Shown: piece after piece, positions 1 through 7,303 of the stretch
Position numbering within the stretch: the first letter of the stretch is position 1
Layout of the letters: the number at the start of each line of letters is the position of its first letter
DNA from: Bacteroidetes bacterium UBA1947
Lineage (GTDB): Bacteria; Bacteroidota; Bacteroidia; Chitinophagales; Chitinophagaceae
Direction of reading: 5' to 3'
NCBI GenBank assembly: GCA_002336915.1
Contig: DDET01000002.1
Span: 5,207 to 69,206, forward strand
DNA length: 64,000 nucleotides
Position numbers and translations under genes: made by a program
Notes under the pieces: model-generated
What the model was told of the DNA's origin: nothing
Databases searched by the model: none
What the model saw: the letters and a program-made list of their open reading frames with translations, nothing else

Positions 1-1
1 G

Positions 2-367
2 CTGAGGCATATAGCAGCGCTGGAACGGTATATGTTTGCGGAGAATGTACAGGGTAAGCCGAGTAGTTATAATGGTTGCGGTAAGGAGCTGGCGAATGAG
101 TATGATGATGTGATAGCTTTCTTCAATGAGATGCATCGGCAGTCGATGGAAATATTTGGGAAGCTTAGGGATGCTGATCTGCAAAAGAAATGTAGCACGC
201 CAGCGGGCGCGCCGATCACTACCTGGAAATGGCTGAGGGCTATGACAGAACACGAGATACACCATAGGGGCGAGCTGTATATTTACCTGAACTTGCTGGA
301 TGTAAAAACACCACCGATGTTTGGGCTGACAGCGGAGGAAGTGCAGGCCCGGAGTATAAAAAGATAA
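2..367 (+). CDS. DinB family protein, 5' end outside window
   Basis: The frame is open to the left edge of the window, so the true start lies outside; 121 residues are visible and roughly 40 are probably missing compared with typical DinB proteins. The C-terminal part has the family signature EHEIHHRGELYIYL, whose histidines normally bind a divalent metal in the four-helix bundle, followed by the usual LLDV-P-MFG ending. DinB/YfiT proteins are mostly putative metal-dependent hydrolases or thiol transferases; no substrate can be read from the sequence. A secreted protein gene follows after 12 bases and another DinB gene after that, so the three may be co-transcribed. Family assignment is firm, function unknown. 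Confidence 0.85.
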   Translation: MRHIAALERYMFAENVQGKPSSYNGCGKELANEYDDVIAFFNEMHRQSMEIFGKLRDADLQKKCSTPAGAPITTWKWLRAMTEHEIHHRGELYIYLNLLDVKTPPMFGLTAEEVQARSIKR

Positions 368-379
368 ACACCAGCATAT

Positions 380-889
380 ATGAAAGCAGCCTTTTTCCTC
401 GTTCTATTGCTAATAACATTCAATGTGGCTGAAGCACAAAACACCCCACCACGCAAACCTTGCATGGCACCCGAATGCAGCCAGTTCGATTTCTGGTTGG
501 GTGAATGGGACCTTACGCATAGTGATACAGTACATGCCAGCAATCATGTGACGAGGGAAATGGATGGCTGTTTAACTCATGAACACTTTGACGACCCCTC
601 GACGAACTACAGAGGTGAGAGCTGGTCGATGTACAACCCGATGATCAAAAAATGGCAGCAAACATGGGTGGACAATAGGGGTGGATATATAGCACTGGCG
701 GGTGTATTTGAGAACGGAGAGATGGCGCTGTATACCGAGCCGTTTACATTAAACGGTAAGAGAACAGTGAACCGCATGGTGTACTACAATATTAAAAAAG
801 ATAGCTTCGACTGGCGCTGGGAAGGGAGTGCCGATGAAGGAAAGACATGGAAGCAAAACTGGCTGATACATTATAATCGTAAAAAGTAA
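380..889 (+). CDS. Secreted DUF1579-like protein
   Basis: A 169-residue protein with an N-terminal signal peptide (hydrophobic run at about residues 4-19 ending AEAQ). The mature part starts with a cysteine-bearing segment and the motif FDFWLGEWDL, typical of DUF1579-like and related lipocalin-like beta-barrel proteins. Several tryptophans are spread along the chain, as in that group. It probably acts in the periplasm. No catalytic motif is visible and the ligand is unknown. It lies between two DinB genes with gaps of 12 and 4 bases, which suggests a small operon. Confidence 0.65.
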   Translation: MKAAFFLVLLLITFNVAEAQNTPPRKPCMAPECSQFDFWLGEWDLTHSDTVHASNHVTREMDGCLTHEHFDDPSTNYRGESWSMYNPMIKKWQQTWVDNRGGYIALAGVFENGEMALYTEPFTLNGKRTVNRMVYYNIKKDSFDWRWEGSADEGKTWKQNWLIHYNRKK

Positions 890-893
890 GCGT

Positions 894-1349
894 ATGGACC
901 ATATTTTACAAGAAACATCAGGAAAGCTGCTGCAGACTATTAATGATGCAAAAGAACGGTTTGCCAATATTTCGCAGGAGGCCTGGGATGCGAAGCCTGT
1001 GGCTACTGTGTGGAGTAAGAAGGAAATATTGGGACATTTGATAGACAGTGCCGCTAATAATCATTTAAGGTTTGTGCGGGCGCAGATGGTAGATGACACT
1101 TTCCGAACGCATGGGTATGAGCAGGACTTTTATGTGAGCAGGCAGCATTACCAGGATGTACCTGCGGCGGAATTAATAGACCTATGGTATGCATATAACA
1201 GGCAACTGGCCAATGTGATACTGCATGTGGACCCAAGTAAGCTGGGTGTTACTTGTTATATAGGGGAGCATGAGCCATTCACCTTTTCGTTTGTGATCAC
1301 GGATTATGTGACACATATGATACATCATTTGGAGGATATACTTTCCTGA
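894..1349 (+). CDS. DinB family protein
   Basis: A 151-residue full-length protein of the DinB superfamily. The N-terminal helix carries the ILGHLIDSAANNHLRF segment, with one candidate metal-binding histidine, and the C-terminus carries HMIHHLEDIL, with the other two. It starts 4 bases after the preceding stop codon. It differs in sequence from the DinB protein at the left edge, so this is not a recent tandem duplication. It is cytoplasmic, as no signal sequence is present. Members of this family are proposed metal-dependent enzymes acting with low-molecular-weight thiols; that role is not shown here. Confidence 0.85.
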   Translation: MDHILQETSGKLLQTINDAKERFANISQEAWDAKPVATVWSKKEILGHLIDSAANNHLRFVRAQMVDDTFRTHGYEQDFYVSRQHYQDVPAAELIDLWYAYNRQLANVILHVDPSKLGVTCYIGEHEPFTFSFVITDYVTHMIHHLEDILS

Positions 1350-1394
1350 TCGTTCCTCCTTTAACGCGTCTGACCGCTTGGAGCCGTGCTGACG

Positions 1395-2618
1395 CTAATT
1401 GAGATTGAAATGTTTGGTGGCCATCTTTTCTACTTCGTTGCCTACTGCGAGTGAGGCTGTGGCAGCGGGCGAGGGGGCATTGAGTATGTGTATGGCATTA
1501 CCACTGCTTTCTATTTTGAAGTCGTCGATCATTTCACCTTCCTGCGCCAGGAGCATGGCACGTACACCAGCCCTGCCGGGAACGAGATCGTCCATTTCGA
1601 GTGTTGGTATCAATGCGCGAAGACGCTGTAAGAACAGGCGCTTTGAGAATGCACGGCGATATTCATCGAGTCCGAAGCGCCAGTGTTTGGCAAAGAACTT
1701 CCAGGTGCCGCCGAATGAAAAGGCTTCCAGCGTATCGCGTAGCGAAAAATCTGTTTTGCCATAGCCCTCCCGCTTGAAGACGAAGACCGCATTGGGACCG
1801 CACTCTGTGCCGCCATGTATCATGCGGGTAAAGTGGACGCCGAGGAAAGGGAATTTAGGATTGGGTACAGGGTAAATGAGGTTCCTTACTTTGTGCAGGC
1901 CTTTTTCGGAGAGATCAAAATAATCACCACGGAAGCCAACTATGGTAGTGTCGTTCTTAATGCCTTCTTTCTTTGCTATCCTGTCGGACTGAAGACCGGC
2001 GCAGGTAATGATATATGTGCCGCGGAAGGTGCCTTTGGGCGTTATTACATCGGTATAACCATCGTGCTTTTCAAAGGCTGTTACCTCGTGATCTGTCAAT
2101 ACTTTGCTGCCGGTGAATTTATTATTGATGAGCTCCACATATTTGCGTGTTACCTCGGCATAGTCAATGATGCCTGTGCAGGGTACCCATATGCCTTGTA
2201 TGCCCGTGCAGAAAGGTTCTATCTCTTTTATCTTCTTAGCATCTATCAGCTCTATACCTTCCACATCGTTTGCTATGCCATTGTTGAAAACCTTGTTCAT
2301 GTGGGCCAGCTCGCTCTCTTTGGTGGCTACGATGACCTTGCCGCATATGTCGTGGCTTATTTTATGTTCTTTGGCGAAGGCTACCAGTTCGCGACGGCCG
2401 TCGACACAGTTCTTTGCTTTGTAGGAGCCCGGTTTGTAGTAGATGCCGGAGTGTATGACACCTGAGTTGTGACCGGTTTGATGGGCGGCAACTTCTTTTT
2501 CCTTTTCTAAAACCAGTATCTTTTTGTTGGGGTATTTTAAATTGAGCTTGTAGGCTGATGCAAGGCCTACTATACCGCCGCCTACTATGATGATGTCGTA
2601 ATGATGGATATCGTTCAA
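1395..2618 (-). CDS. lhgO: L-2-hydroxyglutarate oxidase
   Basis: An FAD-dependent oxidoreductase of the DAO family. It opens with the dinucleotide-binding motif IIIVGGGIVGLASA and continues with HQTGHNSGVIHSGIYY, characteristic of LhgO, which oxidises L-2-hydroxyglutarate to 2-oxoglutarate and feeds electrons to the respiratory chain. Length (about 407 residues) is normal. The frame has no ATG upstream of the Rossmann motif. A TTG at 2642 would fall inside the -7 promoter element at 2640-2647, so it cannot be in the transcript. I therefore chose the TTG at 2618, giving MNDIHHYD before the FAD motif; an ATT just upstream is a less likely alternative. It is transcribed alone, with unrelated genes on both sides. 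Confidence 0.9.
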   Translation of the reverse strand: MNDIHHYDIIIVGGGIVGLASAYKLNLKYPNKKILVLEKEKEVAAHQTGHNSGVIHSGIYYKPGSYKAKNCVDGRRELVAFAKEHKISHDICGKVIVATKESELAHMNKVFNNGIANDVEGIELIDAKKIKEIEPFCTGIQGIWVPCTGIIDYAEVTRKYVELINNKFTGSKVLTDHEVTAFEKHDGYTDVITPKGTFRGTYIITCAGLQSDRIAKKEGIKNDTTIVGFRGDYFDLSEKGLHKVRNLIYPVPNPKFPFLGVHFTRMIHGGTECGPNAVFVFKREGYGKTDFSLRDTLEAFSFGGTWKFFAKHWRFGLDEYRRAFSKRLFLQRLRALIPTLEMDDLVPGRAGVRAMLLAQEGEMIDDFKIESSGNAIHILNAPSPAATASLAVGNEVEKMATKHFNLN

Positions 2619-2639
2619 AACAATATGTTTATGCGTGCG

Positions 2640-2647
2640 CAAAGATA
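2640..2647 (-). promoter_or_regulatory. -7 element of lhgO promoter
   Basis: Read on the minus strand this is TATCTTTG, a perfect match to the Bacteroidota -7 consensus TAnnTTTG. It predicts transcription starting near 2634, leaving about 15 bases of leader before the TTG start at 2618. No good -33 TTG is seen at the usual spacing. Confidence 0.6.
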
Positions 2648-2688
2648 CCCTGAAAAGTGCAAGGATAAAAGTGGAGTGTTGTGTTGTT

Positions 2689-2773
2689 CAACCCCTCCGG
2701 GGTTGCGCGAGATGAGGCGTCTATTACCCCGGATTTCATCCGGGGCTATTCACATTTAAGCCCTTCGGGCTTG
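2689..2773. repeat. Cluster of three short palindromes (REP-like)
   Basis: Three perfect inverted repeats follow one another: CAACCCC-tcc-GGGGTTG (2689-2705), CCCCGGAT-ttc-ATCCGGGG (2727-2745) and AAGCCC-ttc-GGGCTT (2758-2772). All have three-base loops. The first two, with the sequence between and around them, match the reverse complement of 58341-58412, so this is a dispersed family. It lies between two divergent genes and has no coding potential. Its role is unknown; REP-type elements mobilised by a RAYT transposase are one possibility, but no such transposase is in the window. Confidence 0.8.
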
Positions 2774-2854
2774 TGTTGGGTGGATATTGAGACGTCCAAA
2801 TTGGGCTAATTAAGTTATAATATGAATTGATATTAAGGGGAAATCCAAATCACA

Positions 2855-2862
2855 TACATTTG
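2855..2862 (+). promoter_or_regulatory. -7 element of nitroreductase promoter
   Basis: TACATTTG matches TAnnTTTG exactly and ends only 4 bases before the ATG at 2867. Transcription would begin at or very near the start codon, which suggests a leaderless or near-leaderless mRNA. Confidence 0.6.
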
Positions 2863-2866
2863 CAAC

Positions 2867-3460
2867 ATGACAACAAATACGGCCTTTGAACAATTAGCCA
2901 ATATTATCAAAAGCAGGCGTACCAGCAAGCCTGCTGCAATGAATGGAGAGAAAATACCTGATGAGCAGATCAATGAACTGCTGGAGCTGGCCAACTGGGC
3001 ACCTACACACGGGCGCACTGAGCCCTGGTACTTTTTTGTGTATACGGGAGAGGGCCTGAAGAATTTTGGCAAAACACATGCAGACCTGTATTGGGCCAAT
3101 ACACCGGAAGACAAAAGAAAAGAAGAAACAAAAGAAAAACTGGAGCATAACGTGGATATGGCATCGCACCTGATAGTGGCGGTTATGAAACGTGGTGAGA
3201 ACCCTAAGATACCGGCGATAGAGGAAGTAGCAGCAACATCGGCAGCCATTGAGAATATATTGCTGGGTGCTGAGGCTATGGGCCTTGCGGTAATGTGGAA
3301 TACCGGAGGTATGGCGCATAGTAATGCGCTAAAGGAACACCTGGGACTGGGAGAACATGACCATGTGATGGGCATATTTTACATGGGCTATACCGATGAA
3401 CCTGCGCGCGAAGGGAAAAGGAATAAAGAGGTTTCAGAAAAAGTACAGTGGTTCCGTTAA
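2867..3460 (+). CDS. Nitroreductase family protein
   Basis: A 197-residue flavin enzyme of the nitroreductase superfamily, closest in layout to the small YdjA-type members. SRRTSKP near residue 18 is the usual FMN phosphate-binding segment, ANWAPTHGRTEPW near residue 42 is the YdjA-type signature, and the C-terminal GIFYMGY strand is the conserved last core segment. Such proteins bind FMN as dimers and use NAD(P)H to reduce nitro compounds or quinones; the substrate here is unknown. No signal peptide is present. The last coding bases are echoed 93 bases downstream (see the direct repeat), hinting at a rearrangement at the 3' end. Confidence 0.88.
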   Translation: MTTNTAFEQLANIIKSRRTSKPAAMNGEKIPDEQINELLELANWAPTHGRTEPWYFFVYTGEGLKNFGKTHADLYWANTPEDKRKEETKEKLEHNVDMASHLIVAVMKRGENPKIPAIEEVAATSAAIENILLGAEAMGLAVMWNTGGMAHSNALKEHLGLGEHDHVMGIFYMGYTDEPAREGKRNKEVSEKVQWFR

Positions 3461-3546
3461 TTAGGCTTCGGTGCCTTGATGTCGTTGAGTCCTGTACCAG
3501 AGACTCAACGAGTAAAATAAGAGATAAGTGAGAAAGTACAGTGGTT
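3437..3546 (+). repeat. Direct repeat pair at nitroreductase 3' end
   Basis: The 17 bases at 3437-3453, which encode the protein end EKVQWF, recur at 3530-3546 with one mismatch, again followed by a stop codon in the same reading sense. Between them lies GTTGAGTC...GACTCAAC (3484-3509), an inverted repeat with a 10-base loop. This could be the trace of a small insertion or of slippage that gave the gene a new 3' end. Confidence 0.6.
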
Positions 3547-3573
3547 TAGCTAGGAAATTTAAATTGAGCAATT

Positions 3574-4224
3574 ATGAAGATCACGGAAGTTGAGTTATTG
3601 TCGGCAGACCTGGAGGGCACGGAAAAGTTCTATGCCGGAACGATGGGTTTTAAAGTGGAGTCTAAGAGTGCTAAAGACCTAAAACTAAAGATAGGCAGCT
3701 CTTTCCTGACCTTTAAGAAGACAGACGTCAAGAATCCTGTTTATCATTTTGCGTTCGAGATACCGAATAACCTGCTGGAAGAAGCTATTGAATGGGCGGA
3801 TGGGAAGCTGGAACTGGTGCAGTTTGATAAGGGCTCTGTGATAGCGGACTTTGCAGCATGGAATGCCAGCTCCATCTATTTTTATGACAACAACGGCAAC
3901 ATAGTAGAGCTCATAGCCCGCTTTGACAATAAGACCGAGAGCAATGAGACCTTTGATGCGTCCTGCATACTGAATGTGAGCGAGATAGGCCTTGTGGCGC
4001 AAAACGTGGCGCAACTGTGCAAGGAAATAAAAATCAAAACAAGTGTGACCCTATTCAGCAGGCAGAAGCCGAGGGATGATTTTGCTGTTGCCGGCGATAA
4101 TAATGGCCTGTTCATAGTTGTGTTGGAGAACAGGAGATGGTTCGCCACGCAGATACGGGCGAGGCGTTTCCCGGTGAAGGTCAAAATAGATAATGAGGGC
4201 GAGATCATAACCTATCATCATTAG
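3574..4224 (+). CDS. VOC (glyoxalase/bleomycin resistance) family protein
   Basis: A 216-residue protein whose first half is a vicinal-oxygen-chelate domain: it opens with the beta strand ITEVELLSADLEGTEKFY and the helix-FY pattern typical of glyoxalase-like proteins, and later has YFYDNNGNIVELI, where the glutamate is a usual metal ligand. The second half (from about residue 130) looks like a degenerate second beta-alpha module. VOC proteins include lyases, dioxygenases and drug-binding resistance proteins; nothing here points to one of them. It is cytoplasmic and followed 14 bases later by a pair of membrane protein genes. Confidence 0.75.
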   Translation: MKITEVELLSADLEGTEKFYAGTMGFKVESKSAKDLKLKIGSSFLTFKKTDVKNPVYHFAFEIPNNLLEEAIEWADGKLELVQFDKGSVIADFAAWNASSIYFYDNNGNIVELIARFDNKTESNETFDASCILNVSEIGLVAQNVAQLCKEIKIKTSVTLFSRQKPRDDFAVAGDNNGLFIVVLENRRWFATQIRARRFPVKVKIDNEGEIITYHH

Positions 4225-4238
4225 CTATGTGATACATA

Positions 4239-4844
4239 ATGGAGCACATCAATACACTATACCAAAAGAAGGTCACTGAAAAGAAGGAGTTTATCCTTGC
4301 GGAATCAGGCATCGAGGTAAAAAGCACCAAGGAAGGGGAAAAGCTAGCATATTTTGTTCGCTATGACGATTTAGGATTTGAACTTATAAAGAAAACAGAT
4401 CGCAAAAACAAGTACGCTCCGCTTGTTACCTTATTATTGGCCGTGATGTTTGGCGTAATAATGCTGCATGGTCTTATTTATGGAGAACCCGGCCTAACAA
4501 ACATCAGCTTTTATTTTATCACAGCCGGTTTTCTCTTCCTGGCATATGTTACTTATATGGGCTGGGATAGCCAGGTTAATGAATATATTTATCTTGCAGG
4601 AGGTAACACAACACTTGAACTCTTTAGCAATAAACCAGACAAAGCATCAACTGATGCATTCATTAATGAAATACATGAAAGAATGCGGAAAATCTATAGA
4701 TATAATGTGCTAAGCAAAAGGGCTGAAACGCCTTTGCCATTGTTAAAACAAAGGATGAATTGGCTGGTATCAATAAATGCAATAACTGCAGATGAAAAAG
4801 AAGAATATCTAAGGCAACCACGCGCCCATTTCTCGAACAATTAA
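4239..4844 (+). CDS. Uncharacterised membrane protein, first of a tandem pair
   Basis: I do not recognise a named family. The 201-residue protein begins with a charged domain (about residues 1-60) containing KKEFILAESGIEV and VRYDDLGFEL, then two adjacent transmembrane helices (about 64-82 and 90-108), then a C-terminal soluble domain. The next gene encodes a protein with the same plan and clear similarity (KKEF-L, VRY--LGFE, FI-E-H--MR, NWL-SINAIT), so the two arose by tandem duplication. The layout of a soluble domain split by a two-helix hairpin resembles membrane PH-like proteins, but that is only a guess. Confidence 0.75.
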   Translation: MEHINTLYQKKVTEKKEFILAESGIEVKSTKEGEKLAYFVRYDDLGFELIKKTDRKNKYAPLVTLLLAVMFGVIMLHGLIYGEPGLTNISFYFITAGFLFLAYVTYMGWDSQVNEYIYLAGGNTTLELFSNKPDKASTDAFINEIHERMRKIYRYNVLSKRAETPLPLLKQRMNWLVSINAITADEKEEYLRQPRAHFSNN

Positions 4845-4869
4845 ACTAATCTTTAAGCCTCTTCAAGAT

Positions 4870-5463
4870 ATGAACAAGCCCGTGAAATTATCTCAACAAC
4901 ACTTGTGGCAGAAGAAAGAATTTGTACTTGAAGAGGATTGCCTGGTAGTAAAAACTGCTGATCTTAAAGAGCTTTGGGAATATAAGGTGCGTTATGAACA
5001 ATTGGGATTTGAGATCGAAAGAAAAGCGGAACGTACTGATTGGCGTAAACTCATCACGCCTATTTGCGGAATAGCCGCATCGGTTTATATAACGGCATAC
5101 GCCATTGTTACACATTCAATCAGGCAAAACATAATTTGCTCGATTTTGGGCCTATCATTTTTTGGCTACAAGATATATGTCATGTGGCGTAACAGGAAGA
5201 AAGAATATCTGGTTCTTAAAGGCGGGCAAAAGCAATTAACTCTTTTTGGCAATATACCCGATGCAGAGCAAGTAAGTGCATTTGTGGCAAGCTTGCATAA
5301 AAAAATGCGTGAAAAATATAAACAACAGATATTAAACGAAAGGGAACTTTACCCCTTAACTGTATTCATAGATCAACTTAACTGGCTTATTTCTGTCAAT
5401 GCTATCACTGAGCAGCAGAAGCTAAATATCCTTGATCAGGCGCATAGCTTCCATAAAAATTAA
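4870..5463 (+). CDS. Uncharacterised membrane protein, second of a tandem pair
   Basis: A 197-residue paralogue of the preceding gene, 25 bases downstream and surely co-transcribed. The shared blocks are WQKKEFVLEEDCLVVK at the N-terminus, VRYEQLGFEIERKAE, a two-helix membrane hairpin at about residues 58-95, KKEYLVLKGG-K-LTLFGN-PD, and NWLISVNAIT near the C-terminus. The divergence is substantial, so the duplication is old and both copies are kept under selection. No enzymatic motif is visible. It converges with the old yellow enzyme gene on the other strand, leaving only 2 bases between the stop codons. Confidence 0.75.
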   Translation: MNKPVKLSQQHLWQKKEFVLEEDCLVVKTADLKELWEYKVRYEQLGFEIERKAERTDWRKLITPICGIAASVYITAYAIVTHSIRQNIICSILGLSFFGYKIYVMWRNRKKEYLVLKGGQKQLTLFGNIPDAEQVSAFVASLHKKMREKYKQQILNERELYPLTVFIDQLNWLISVNAITEQQKLNILDQAHSFHKN

Positions 5464-5465
5464 TG

Positions 5466-6542
5466 TTATTTTCTTTTAGCCCTTTCGTATTGGAGGGGCC
5501 ATTTTATGTCGTAGCCAAGTTCTTTTGCGGCGCGGAGGGGGAAGTAGGGATCGCGGAGCATTTCCCGGGCCATGAATATCATATCAGCTTTGCCTTCTGC
5601 TAATATTGCTTCAGCCTGATCGGACTTTACAATGATGCCTACTGTCCCTGTAAGTATGCCGGAGCCTTTGCGTACTGCCTCGGAAAATGGAACTTGATAA
5701 TTGGGTGCAGCAGGAATTTTTACACCGCTTGCAACGCCACCTGATGAACAATCTATAAGGTCAATGCCTTTTTCTTTTACAATTTTCCCAAGTTCTATTG
5801 AGTCTTCTATCGTCCAGCCGCCATCGGTCCAGTCGCTGGCGGAGATGCGGAGAAACAATGGACGTTCTTCAGTCCACACGCTGCGTATGGCCGCAATTAT
5901 CTCCAGCAGGAAGCGTATGCGGTTTTCGAAGCTGCCACCATACTCATCAGTGCGTTTATTGCTGAGCGGGGAGAGAAATTCATTAATGAGGTAGCCATGC
6001 GCGCCGTGTATCTCTATTACCTTAAAGCCTGCTTTTATTGCCCTTAATGTTGCGGCCTTAAAGTCGGCAATTATTTTTTGTATCTCGTCTATACTCAACT
6101 CTTCGGGCACATCACTGCTTTCTGAAAAAGGGATGGGGCTTGGTGCTACTGTCTTCCAGCCGCCTTCTTCTATGGGTATCAGCTTGTCGTTATTCCAGGG
6201 TTCTGTTTTGCTGGCTTTGCGGCCTGCATGGGCTAGTTGCATTCCTGCTATGGAACCATGTTCGTGGATGAAGCCGGTGATCTTTTGCAACATTTCGATG
6301 TGCTCGTCTTTCCAAATACCCAGATCGTGTGGGGAGATGCGGCCTTCGGGGGATACAGCAGTGGCCTCGGTAAAGATCAATGCCGCACCACCTACTGCCC
6401 TGCTGCCGAGGTGCACAAAATGCCAATCGTTAGCAAAGCCATCTGTGCTTGAGTATTGGCACATGGGCGATACTACGATACGGTTCCTGAATTCTATTCC
6501 CTTTATTTTGAGTGGTGTGAAAAGTTGCGGCATGAGGTACAT
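5466..6542 (-). CDS. namA: NADPH dehydrogenase, old yellow enzyme (YqjM/NamA type)
   Basis: A 358-residue FMN-dependent ene-reductase with a TIM-barrel fold. The N-terminus has RNRIVVSPMCQYS, where the cysteine marks the YqjM subclass, followed by WHFVHLGSRAVGGAALIFTE. QLAHAGRKAS and EIHGAHGYLINEFLSPLSN supply the usual FMN and substrate contacts. Such enzymes reduce the C=C bond of alpha,beta-unsaturated carbonyls with NADPH, often as a defence against electrophiles. The annotated ATG gives MYLMPQLF; an ATG three codons later is equally usable. An acetyltransferase gene lies 47 bases upstream on the same strand, so the two could share a transcript. Confidence 0.92.
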   Translation of the reverse strand: MYLMPQLFTPLKIKGIEFRNRIVVSPMCQYSSTDGFANDWHFVHLGSRAVGGAALIFTEATAVSPEGRISPHDLGIWKDEHIEMLQKITGFIHEHGSIAGMQLAHAGRKASKTEPWNNDKLIPIEEGGWKTVAPSPIPFSESSDVPEELSIDEIQKIIADFKAATLRAIKAGFKVIEIHGAHGYLINEFLSPLSNKRTDEYGGSFENRIRFLLEIIAAIRSVWTEERPLFLRISASDWTDGGWTIEDSIELGKIVKEKGIDLIDCSSGGVASGVKIPAAPNYQVPFSEAVRKGSGILTGTVGIIVKSDQAEAILAEGKADMIFMAREMLRDPYFPLRAAKELGYDIKWPLQYERAKRK

Positions 6543-6589
6543 TTATACGAAGTTAAGAAGCTTTATGCTGCCGGGAGCAAAGAAGGCAG

Positions 6590-7210
6590 CTATTCAATCT
6601 TTTGTGCATTCATTTTATTGAACAGTGATTGTTCCAGGTTTGCTTTTGCGGCTGACCATTCTTCGACAAGGATACTGAAATATGCAGAACTGCGGAATGT
6701 GCCGTCATCTTTAAGCATATGCTGGCGCAGCACTCCTTCATAGATGCCGCCTATTTTTTCAATGGCTTTTCTTGAGCGCATATTATTGTGCTGTGTTTTT
6801 AATTGTACCCTGTTTGTACCCAGTGTTTCGAAGCAATGCGTAAGCAAAGCCAGTTTGCAATCGAAGTTTATTGCGGTTGCCCAATACTTGGGCATTAGCC
6901 ATGTGCCACCTATTTCCAGGCGTTTGTCGTAGGGGACGATGTCAAGGTATCGGGTGGAGCCTATTATCTTTTGAGTTGGCTTATGAAAAATAATGAAAGG
7001 ATATTCTTTGCCTTCGTTTCTGAGTGCTAAAGAGCCGTTGTATATCTCTATGAAGCGTTTAGGTACTGACCAGTCGCCGGTATAGAACTTCCATATTCTT
7101 TTATCGGAAGCGGCGGCGAGCAGTTCATCGAAATGACTTTCTTCCAGTGGTAGCAGATCAACAATTTTGCCATGTAAGGTGGTGGGGTGTTTTATCCAAT
7201 GTTCATTCAT
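6590..7210 (-). CDS. GNAT family N-acetyltransferase (RimJ/RimL type)
   Basis: A 206-residue acetyl-CoA-dependent acetyltransferase. LLPLEESHFDELLAAA at the N-terminus, the central block IGSTRYLDI, and TNRVQLKTQHNNMRSRKAIEKIG are the conserved segments of the RimJ/RimL branch that acetylates amino termini or amino groups of small molecules. The C-terminal FSILVEEW is also typical. The acceptor is unknown. Cytoplasmic; it lies 47 bases upstream of the old yellow enzyme gene on the same strand. The 93-base region between it and the T9SS gene contains TTACC...GGTAA (7268-7282), a weak dyad of unclear meaning. Confidence 0.88.
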   Translation of the reverse strand: MNEHWIKHPTTLHGKIVDLLPLEESHFDELLAAASDKRIWKFYTGDWSVPKRFIEIYNGSLALRNEGKEYPFIIFHKPTQKIIGSTRYLDIVPYDKRLEIGGTWLMPKYWATAINFDCKLALLTHCFETLGTNRVQLKTQHNNMRSRKAIEKIGGIYEGVLRQHMLKDDGTFRSSAYFSILVEEWSAAKANLEQSLFNKMNAQKIE

Positions 7211-7303
7211 ATAGCAGGTATCAACTGCAAATTTTATATAAATGTGCGGTTGAATACAGATACACTTTACCTATTTTGGGTAAGTACAGTTCCGGCTATG
7301 GAA

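Noticed and set aside
1815..2465. 216-codon frame antisense to lhgO
   Set aside because: Opposite a clear enzyme gene in a register that reflects its codon bias; no domain of its own.
2833..3375. 180-codon frame antisense to the nitroreductase
   Set aside because: Shadow of the coding strand; serine- and alanine-rich sequence without any family pattern.
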